A stretch of 9,805 nucleotides of DNA. Origin: Butyricicoccus_A sp964513445 (lineage in GTDB: Bacteria > Bacillota > Clostridia > Oscillospirales > Butyricicoccaceae). A program made the translations under genes and the position numbers. Where the stretch lies: assembly GCA_964513445.1 (NCBI GenBank), contig CAZEMM010000074.1:1-9805 (forward strand). Reading direction: 5' to 3'. The notes under the pieces are model-generated. The model searched no databases. It saw only the letters and a program-made list of their open reading frames with translations, and was not told where the DNA came from. Of this stretch, positions 5,226 to 9,805 are shown in pieces. How positions within the stretch are numbered: position 1 is the stretch's first letter; each line of letters opens with the position of its first letter.

Positions 5226-6704
5226 ATGGAGCAAAAAGAGTTATATGAAAGCATCAGCCGGCGAACAGACGGCACAATTTATATCGGCGTAGTCGGCCCG
5301 GTGCGCACCGGCAAATCCACGCTCATCAAGCGATTTATGGAAACGCTCGTCCTTCCCAACATTGACAATGTATACCGCCGTGAGCGGGCAAAGGATGAGC
5401 TGCCGCAATCCGGCTCTGGTCGCACCATCATGACGGCGGAGCCAAAATTTGTACCGGAGGAAGCCGCGGAAATCGCGCTGAACGGCGACGGTAAATGCAA
5501 AGTGCGTCTGGTCGACTGCGTTGGCTATTTGGTGGACGGCGCATTGGGGCATATGGAAGAGGATGTACCGCGCATGGTATCCACGCCATGGAGCGATCAG
5601 CCGATTTCCATGGCGGAGGCCGCTGAATTAGGCACACGCAAGGTCATCACCGATCATTCCACAATTGGACTGGTTGTGACGACGGACGGCACAGTTACGG
5701 ACATCCCGCGCGAAAGCTATCTGGAGGCGGAACAGCGCGTCATCCGCGAGCTGCAGGCGTTAAGCAAGCCATTCCTCGTCGTTGTCAATTCTACCGCGCC
5801 GCGGGGCACAGCCGCACAGGACATCTGCAACTCGCTGCGCGAGCAATACGACGTACAGGCAATTGCTGTTGACTGCCTGAACATTGACGCAGCACAGATG
5901 GAGGAAATTCTCAAGGCCGTGCTGTATGAATTTCCCGTGCGCGAGGTGGGCATTGTCCTTCCGCCATGGATTAATACGCTGCCCTCAAATCACCGCGTCA
6001 AGGAAGTTGTCTATGATGGCATTCGTGAACAGGCTGCGCACATCGGACGAATGCGCGATATGACAGCCTGTGCCGCGTCATTGGCACAGACCGAATACGT
6101 CTCAGACGCACAGGTGCTGTCGATGGATTTGGGTTCCGGCACAGTGCGGCTGGAAATGCGCATCCCGCAGGAAATCTTTTATGAGATCGCCGGAGAGCAG
6201 TCCGGGCTGCCCATCCGTGGAGAAGCCGATCTTATCCCGCTGCTCACCCGTCTGGCCAAAATCCAAAAGGAATTTCAACGCTTTGACGGCGCGCTGGCTC
6301 AGGTACGGCAAACCGGCTATGGCATCGTCATGCCGACCATTGACGAGCTGAAGCTGGAAGACCCGGAAATCGTCAAACAGGGCGGACGCTACGGTGTGCG
6401 CCTCAAGGCCTCTGCCCCATCCATCCACATGATCCGCGCCGATATCCAGACGGAGGTCTCGCCAATCGTCGGCTCGGAAAAACAGTCGGAGGATCTCGTG
6501 CAATATCTGCAATCAGAATTTGACGGCGCGCCCGACCGCATCTGGCAGACCAATATCTTTGGTAAATCGCTCAATGAACTGGTCAGCGAGGGCCTTTCAA
6601 CCAAGCTGACGCGCATGCCGGACGAGGCGCGCAGCAAATTGCAGGAAACGCTCCAACGCATCATCAACGAAGGCTCGGGCGGCTTAATCTGCATCATCCT
6701 ATAA
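5226..6704 (+). CDS. spoIVA: Stage IV sporulation protein A, coat basement-layer ATPase
   Basis: A 492-residue mother-cell protein, the same length as the Bacillus subtilis protein. It binds ATP and polymerises irreversibly on the forespore surface to form the base of the spore coat. The Walker A motif GPVRTGKS (residues 24-31, Lys30) is followed by GRTIMTAEPKFVP (Thr70, Ala71), the Walker B-like LVDCVGY (Asp97) and HSTIGLVVTTDGT. The C-terminal part has GVRLKASAPSIHMIRADIQTE in two runs and ends INEGSGGLICIIL, the conserved tail that contacts SpoVM in Bacillus. It uses GGAGG (5215-5219) just after the sipL stop, so it is translated from the sipL transcript, and it ends at a strong terminator. 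The residue at 71 is Ala where I recall Thr in Bacillus. Confidence 0.97.
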   Translation: MEQKELYESISRRTDGTIYIGVVGPVRTGKSTLIKRFMETLVLPNIDNVYRRERAKDELPQSGSGRTIMTAEPKFVPEEAAEIALNGDGKCKVRLVDCVGYLVDGALGHMEEDVPRMVSTPWSDQPISMAEAAELGTRKVITDHSTIGLVVTTDGTVTDIPRESYLEAEQRVIRELQALSKPFLVVVNSTAPRGTAAQDICNSLREQYDVQAIAVDCLNIDAAQMEEILKAVLYEFPVREVGIVLPPWINTLPSNHRVKEVVYDGIREQAAHIGRMRDMTACAASLAQTEYVSDAQVLSMDLGSGTVRLEMRIPQEIFYEIAGEQSGLPIRGEADLIPLLTRLAKIQKEFQRFDGALAQVRQTGYGIVMPTIDELKLEDPEIVKQGGRYGVRLKASAPSIHMIRADIQTEVSPIVGSEKQSEDLVQYLQSEFDGAPDRIWQTNIFGKSLNELVSEGLSTKLTRMPDEARSKLQETLQRIINEGSGGLICIIL

Positions 6705-6710
6705 TGTCTT

Positions 6711-6745
6711 CACGGGCAGTGTACCTCGTATGCTGTCCGTGTTTT
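6711..6745 (+). terminator. Intrinsic terminator of the sipL-spoIVA operon
   Basis: A 14-bp stem (6711-6724 with 6728-6741, three G-U pairs) with a CTC loop is followed by four T residues at 6742-6745. It begins seven bases after the spoIVA stop codon. Confidence 0.85.
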
Positions 6746-6838
6746 CACGTGCATTTGTGCGCCACCGAGGGACATTTTATACATCCTTCTTTCTCCTGCG
6801 TACAAATTCAAAAGGGGTCGCAAAACGCTTGTTTTCTC

Positions 6839-6867
6839 TGGACAAAACCGCTATTTTGTATCATAAT
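6839..6867 (+). promoter_or_regulatory. Housekeeping promoter of apgM
   Basis: TGGACA (6839-6844) and CATAAT (6862-6867), each five of six to consensus, are separated by 17 bp. The -10 is 36 bases before the apgM start codon. Expression of the glycolytic gene is thus separate from the sporulation operon before it. Confidence 0.75.
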
Positions 6868-6903
6868 ATGGTAGTAAACACACAAGAAAAGGAGACGCTT
6901 TTT

Positions 6904-8106
6904 ATGAAATATATCATTGTTTTAGGCGACGGAATGGCAGATGAGCCGCTGGAGGCCCTCGGCGGAAAAACACCCATTGAGCAGGCCAATACGCCAATGC
7001 TGGATATGCTCGCGCCGCGCTCTGAGATCGGTATGGTACATACCATTCCGAACGGCATGAAGCCGGGCAGCGACACGGCGAATCTTGCCGTCCTCGGCTA
7101 CAACCCGCGCAAATATTATTCCGGCCGTTCGCCGCTTGAGGCGCTGAGCATCGGCGTTAATATGAAGCCGACGGACATTGCACTGCGCACCAACATCGTC
7201 ACGCTGAGCGAGGGCAGCATGCCGTTTGAACAGCGCACAATCATTGACCACAGTTCCGGAGAAATATCCACGGAAGATGCCGCTGTGCTCATTGAAGCAG
7301 TGAAAAAGGAATTCCAAACGGAAACATATCAGTTCTATGTCGGCACGAGCTACCGTCATCTGCTCATTTGGGATCACGGCGAGGTCATTGATCTGGCACA
7401 GCCGCATGACCATCTGGGTGAGGTTATCGGACCATATCTGCCAGCCGATCCGGTTTTACTTGACATGATGCGCCGCAGCTATGATATTCTCAATAACCAT
7501 CCCATCAACGTCGCGCGCGCCGAAAAGGGGCTGAATAAGGCAAATTGTCTGTGGTTCTGGGGCGCAGGCACGCGTCCGGCTCTGTCCTCATTCAAAGAAA
7601 AAACCGGAAAATCCGGCGTCATGATCTCCGCTGTCGACCTGCTCAAGGGCATTGCCGTCGGCGCAGACATGCAGGTCATCAACGTCGAGGGCGCAACCGG
7701 TTCACTGCATACCAACTACGAGGGCAAGGCGATGGCCGCGGTGAACGCGCTTCTGGGCGGCAAGGATTTCGCCTATATTCATGTGGAAGCGCCGGACGAA
7801 ATGGGGCATCAGGGCAGCGTGGAGAAAAAAATCCAGTCAATTGAAAATCTGGACAGCCGCGTCATCCGCGTCGTCTATGACGAGATGAACAGGGCCGGCG
7901 CAGCGTTCCGCATGCTGGTCATGCCGGATCACCCGACCCCGATCCGCTGCCGCACGCACACATCCGACCCGGTTCCCTACCTGCTGTATGACAGCACGAC
8001 GGCTGTAACCGACGGCCCACAGGTGTACAACGAGGCCGCAGCCCGCGCGAGCGGCAAGCTGGTGGAAGAAGGCTATACGCTGATTGACCACTTGCTGGAG
8101 GTGTAA
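6904..8106 (+). CDS. apgM: 2,3-bisphosphoglycerate-independent phosphoglycerate mutase, archaeal type
   Basis: A 400-residue cytoplasmic metalloenzyme of the alkaline phosphatase superfamily that interconverts 3- and 2-phosphoglycerate. The N-terminus MKYIIVLGDGMADEPL carries the metal ligand Asp9. KPGSDTANLAVLGY contains the expected catalytic Ser56, and YYSGRSPLEA follows. Late metal ligands lie in EAPDEMGHQG, MPDHPTP and RTHTSDPVPY. The ATG at 6904 is chosen because AAAAGGAG (6887-6894) is nine bases ahead and the next residues match the family start; the frame is open back to 6730, but that part covers the promoter and the previous terminator. Some relatives have been described as alternative homoserine kinases, so a role in threonine synthesis is the main alternative. 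No neighbouring threonine genes support it. Confidence 0.93.
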   Translation: MKYIIVLGDGMADEPLEALGGKTPIEQANTPMLDMLAPRSEIGMVHTIPNGMKPGSDTANLAVLGYNPRKYYSGRSPLEALSIGVNMKPTDIALRTNIVTLSEGSMPFEQRTIIDHSSGEISTEDAAVLIEAVKKEFQTETYQFYVGTSYRHLLIWDHGEVIDLAQPHDHLGEVIGPYLPADPVLLDMMRRSYDILNNHPINVARAEKGLNKANCLWFWGAGTRPALSSFKEKTGKSGVMISAVDLLKGIAVGADMQVINVEGATGSLHTNYEGKAMAAVNALLGGKDFAYIHVEAPDEMGHQGSVEKKIQSIENLDSRVIRVVYDEMNRAGAAFRMLVMPDHPTPIRCRTHTSDPVPYLLYDSTTAVTDGPQVYNEAAARASGKLVEEGYTLIDHLLEV

Positions 8107-8145
8107 GCGTAATCCGCACAGAAACAATTGAATTTTGCGCAAAAT

Positions 8146-8172
8146 AAGCGGCTGTCCAATCGGCAGCCGCTT
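8146..8172. terminator. Bidirectional terminator after apgM
   Basis: A perfect 9-bp stem (8146-8154 with 8164-8172, core AGCGGCTG) has a 9-base loop. It is followed by TTTG on the plus strand and by TATTTTG on the minus strand. It ends apgM from one side and the gene remnant at 8206-8580 from the other. Confidence 0.72.
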
Positions 8173-8205
8173 TGCTGTGTGTGGAATCGTGTGGGACATC
8201 TCCGC

Positions 8206-8580
8206 TCACTCGATGTATTTATATCCGCCAAACATGGTCTTTTTGTAATGGCTAGTTCCTTTTCAATGATCTCTCGATAGCCGCCATCCTGAATGGAAGC
8301 GCGCACCTTCTGCAAGGCGTCGACCGCTGCATTCAAATCCACACGAACCGCATTGGGAAGTCCCAAGCGGTATATTGTGGACAGATTCACCGCCGCTGCC
8401 GCATAAACGAGTTCTTCTTCCGCCGTTTCCCCCCAGATAGTGCGAATCGTCCGTCTCGATCAAGCGCAGTTCTTCATATGCCGCTTTGAGATTGTCCGTC
8501 TGTTTCGACTGATCGAACAGACAAACGCCATACAGCAGTTGCTGATACATCCCCTTAAATACGGCCGCCGTGTCCGGCAA
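8206..8580 (-). pseudogene. Frameshifted remnant of an unrecognised small helical protein
   Basis: Two overlapping minus-strand frames carry complementary halves of one protein. The first reads MYQQLLYGVCLFDQSKQTD up to DDSHYLG. After six C (8429-8434, plus strand) the sense continues in another frame as ETAEEELVYAAAAVNLSTIYR to KELAITK. After five T (8240-8244) it continues in the first frame as KTMFGGYKYIE and stops at 8206. One base fewer in the first run and one more in the second would give a clean product of up to 124 residues ending just before the apgM terminator. The helical Ala/Leu-rich pattern recalls TPR or Sel1-like proteins, but I cannot name the family. The 5' end also looks incomplete: the ATG at 8550 or TTG at 8580 has no proper ribosome binding site, and a stop lies just upstream. 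Confidence 0.6.
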
Positions 8581-8618
8581 TACTTGTATAAACTAGGCTT
8601 AAAAGGCGAAGTATATGC

Positions 8619-8652
8619 AAAAGAAAAAACCAGTAACAGCTCTGTCACTGGT
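8619..8652 (-). terminator. Strong minus-strand intrinsic terminator
   Basis: In minus-strand RNA a 9-bp stem (8652-8644 with 8637-8629, one G-U pair) with a 6-base loop is followed by a run of T broken by one C (8629-8619). The wobble pair would be a mismatch on the plus strand, so the direction is clear. It is the first convincing terminator after the cell-wall protein gene that ends at 8881, about 230 bases away. Confidence 0.8.
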
Positions 8653-8689
8653 CTTAGATGGTACGCCCCAAAAGCTCTTACGTAAGAAT

Positions 8690-8868
8690 GCGGGGGTGTC
8701 TGTCGTGGTCAAGCGGTAGCCGGAGGGTAATTAATGCATACCGTCACAAACAAAGGACTCGCACAAGCGGGATTCCTTCGTTGGTCCGCCAGATACGAGT
8801 CCTTGTATTAGTATGATTGGACCGCCGTGACCAATCGGTTACGGTGGTGTGAGGCCGCAGCCTCCCGC
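8690..8868. ncRNA. Candidate structured RNA between the cell-wall gene and the gene remnant
   Basis: No gene fits this stretch, yet it is dense in nested complementarity. An outer helix pairs 8690-8696 with 8862-8868. An inner helix pairs 8707-8711 with 8828-8832 and 8713-8717 with 8821-8825. A 9-bp hairpin pairs 8753-8761 with 8796-8804 and contains a further 5-bp helix (8767-8771 with 8785-8789). A 5-bp hairpin pairs 8851-8855 with 8860-8864. A competing 12-bp hairpin pairs 8821-8832 with 8837-8848. The strand is uncertain: G-U pairs in the outer helix and the 12-bp hairpin favour plus-strand RNA, while transcription from the cell-wall gene and the terminator at 8619-8652 favour minus. I recognise no known riboswitch or RNA family. 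It may be an independent RNA or a structured 3' UTR. Confidence 0.45.
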
Positions 8869-8880
8869 TGATTTGCGTGC

Positions 8881-9510
8881 TTAATTTACCAGATAGACAT
8901 CCGCGTACTTGACGCCATAGCGATTTGCAACCGCTTCGCTTTCGACAAAGATGTCAATGCGTTTGTTTTTGATCGCGCTGCCGCGATCCTCTACAACATA
9001 CGTTCCCCAGCCTTCAATATAAACGGTAGAATACATCGGAAGCAGAGAGGTGTCCGCCGCAATCGTGTGGTTGACCTGCGGTGATCTGCCAGAGGCCGTC
9101 TCTGTGTCTCCCGCGTAGAAGGTCAGCTTGAAGTTGCCCATATAGGTCATGTCGCTGGAGCTGTTGCTGGAATTGCCAGAGCTGTCGGAATCGTCAGACG
9201 GCGTGGAAGCAGTGGTTTTTTTCGTCGCATACGATGCCGCGCTGCCGCCGGAGGACAAGTAGCTGCTGTAAACATAACCGGTCTTGCCGTTTGCAGAAAT
9301 CTTCGTCCAGTTGCCGGAGGTTCCGAGCGAGGTAACGCTCTGTCCCTTCTTAAGGACGGTGACGACACTATAATCATTGCCTGCGCCCGCGCGTACATTG
9401 ACGCTGGTGCTTGCGGTCACGTTGGCGGCAAATGCACCCGCTGTAACGGTCGCGGTCAGCAGAACGCCGGTCGCTGCGGCAATAACAATCTTCTTTAACT
9501 TCTGAAACAT
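8881..9510 (-). CDS. Secreted SH3-3D domain cell-wall protein (YocH-like hydrolase)
   Basis: A 209-residue exported protein. Residues 1-28 are a signal peptide (MFQKLKK, hydrophobic core, AFA cleavage site). Residues 31-86 form a bacterial SH3 domain (VNVRAGAGNDYSVVTVLKKG, GYVYSSYLS) that should bind peptidoglycan. A Ser/Asp-rich linker spans 87-122. Residues 125-209 form a 3D domain with the three aspartates Asp153 (HTIAAD), Asp175 (VEDRG) and Asp186 (RIDIF), the lytic-transglycosylase-like fold of YocH and resuscitation factors. It probably cuts or remodels the cell wall. The start at 9510 is set by AAAAGGAG (9520-9527) nine bases ahead and by the signal peptide; an upstream in-frame start at 9555 lies in the leader and lacks such a site. 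Its promoter region carries WalR-type boxes, and YocH of Bacillus belongs to the WalR regulon. Confidence 0.9.
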   Translation of the reverse strand: MFQKLKKIVIAAATGVLLTATVTAGAFAANVTASTSVNVRAGAGNDYSVVTVLKKGQSVTSLGTSGNWTKISANGKTGYVYSSYLSSGGSAASYATKKTTASTPSDDSDSSGNSSNSSSDMTYMGNFKLTFYAGDTETASGRSPQVNHTIAADTSLLPMYSTVYIEGWGTYVVEDRGSAIKNKRIDIFVESEAVANRYGVKYADVYLVN

Positions 9511-9557
9511 AGTATGTAACTCCTTTTCAATCGTGTTTGTGGCTTCGCGTATCAATT

Positions 9558-9585
9558 TGTTACGTTTATGTAATCTTTCTGTAAC
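9558..9585 (+). promoter_or_regulatory. Three tandem WalR-type boxes at the transcription start of the 3D-domain gene
   Basis: On the plus strand TGTTAC (9558-9563), TGTAAT (9569-9574) and TGTAAC (9580-9585) are each five bases apart. All three fit the WalR (YycF) half-site TGTWAH, and the N5 spacing is that of the WalR box. The boxes lie just downstream of the gene's -10 element, which favours repression. The motif is directly visible; the regulator is inferred. Confidence 0.62.
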
Positions 9586-9587
9586 CT

Positions 9588-9616
9588 ATCATACAGCACG
9601 CGGCATGATTTGTCAA
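9588..9616 (-). promoter_or_regulatory. Housekeeping promoter of the SH3-3D cell-wall gene
   Basis: On the minus strand TTGACA (9616-9611, perfect) and TATGAT (9593-9588, five of six) are separated by 17 bp. Transcription would start near 9581, leaving a leader of about 70 bases before the ATG at 9510. Confidence 0.85.
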
Positions 9617-9805
9617 ATCAAAATTTCGCTTTTGGAACATTTTCAGCCGAAGTGCACAATAAATGTGCTGTAAAATTGGCATATTTATCAGAACAAATGA
9701 AAAAATCGTCAAAAAAAGACAGTTTGGAGGGAAAATGCATCCCATTCCAGGCAATGTCACTTAGTTAGCAACTAGGCGGCGTTGCCACATCCCAGCAATG
9801 ACGGC
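9617..9805. other. Intergenic right edge with a possible nine-codon reading frame
   Basis: No recognisable gene lies here. A tiny plus-strand frame, MHPIPGNVT (9735-9764), is preceded by GGAGG (9726-9730), four bases before its ATG; it could be a leader peptide or chance. A 7-bp hairpin (9760-9766 with 9770-9776) overlaps its stop. CATCCCA and GCATTG-complement units recur: CATCCCA (9738-9744) and GCAATG (9751-9756) are joined without the spacer at 9788-9800. A dyad GCACA-N5-TGTGC sits at 9654-9668. The region may be the 5' flank of a gene beyond the window. Confidence 0.3.

Noticed and set aside
6730..6903. N-terminal extension of apgM in the same frame.
   Set aside because: It contains the apgM promoter and overlaps the spoIVA terminator; the family start and a strong ribosome binding site are at 6904.
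8440..8685. Plus-strand 81-residue reading frame.
   Set aside because: It lies antisense to the gene remnant and the minus-strand terminator, has no ribosome binding site and gives a low-complexity, unfamiliar product.
8815..8870. Possible group II intron domain V, since the hairpin at 8821-8848 and the GGTGGTGTGAG after it recall intron 3' ends.
   Set aside because: The hairpin lacks the two-base bulge and GNRA loop of domain V, no reverse transcriptase gene is near, and the gene-free stretch is too short for an intron.
8619..8880. Cyclic di-AMP (ydaO) riboswitch, because such elements often precede cell-wall hydrolase genes.
   Set aside because: The structured region lies downstream, not upstream, of the cell-wall gene, and the conserved ydaO segments I know are not present.
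9654..9668. Dyad GCACA-N5-TGTGC as an operator.
   Set aside because: Short, about 40 bases upstream of the -35 box, and not repeated elsewhere; chance is likely.
9566..9760. Minus-strand 64-residue frame upstream of the cell-wall gene.
   Set aside because: It overlaps the whole promoter and WalR-type boxes and has no recognisable features.

Overview
The window reads as a chromosomal segment of an endospore-forming Firmicute, most likely a Clostridia member. Three sporulation genes (spoVM, a SipL-type coat gene, spoIVA), strong AGGAGG-type ribosome binding sites and a SipL-like protein, which I know from clostridia rather than Bacillus, all point that way. The composition is fairly GC-rich for the group, so an Oscillospirales-type gut anaerobe is plausible, but that is inference. 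Nothing looks like a phage, plasmid, CRISPR array or intact insertion sequence.

Left part (1-2520). The 3' end of a phosphofructokinase gene ends in a clear terminator. A LytTR-domain regulator and a four-helix DUF3021-type membrane protein follow as a two-gene operon. This is the LytTR regulatory system arrangement, a DNA-binding protein held in check by a membrane partner. Its promoter carries a 16-bp imperfect direct repeat. A convergent gene for a DUF2798-like membrane protein has its own promoter and a leader containing a complete intrinsic terminator.

Middle (2520-6745). A 47-residue membrane peptide is translationally coupled to spoVM (28 residues, missed by length cut-offs). After a HAD-type phosphatase gene on the other strand comes a sipL-spoIVA operon behind a sigma-E-like promoter. 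SpoVM, SpoIVA and SipL together make the basement layer on which the spore coat is built, so this stretch groups the forespore-surface recruiter, the polymerising ATPase and its clostridial partner within about 4 kb.

Right part (6746-9805). apgM (2,3-bisphosphoglycerate-independent phosphoglycerate mutase, archaeal type) has its own promoter and a bidirectional terminator. A frameshifted gene remnant lies beyond it on the minus strand. About 270 bases without a gene follow and contain several nested inverted repeats and a strong minus-strand terminator, either a structured RNA or a long structured 3' UTR. The last gene is a secreted SH3-3D cell-wall protein similar in kind to YocH. Its promoter is followed at once by three WalR-type boxes at 11-bp spacing. 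The right edge is intergenic.

The most interesting points are the basement-layer cluster with its unknown micro-protein, the WalR-type boxes, the structured RNA candidate and the attenuator-like leader.
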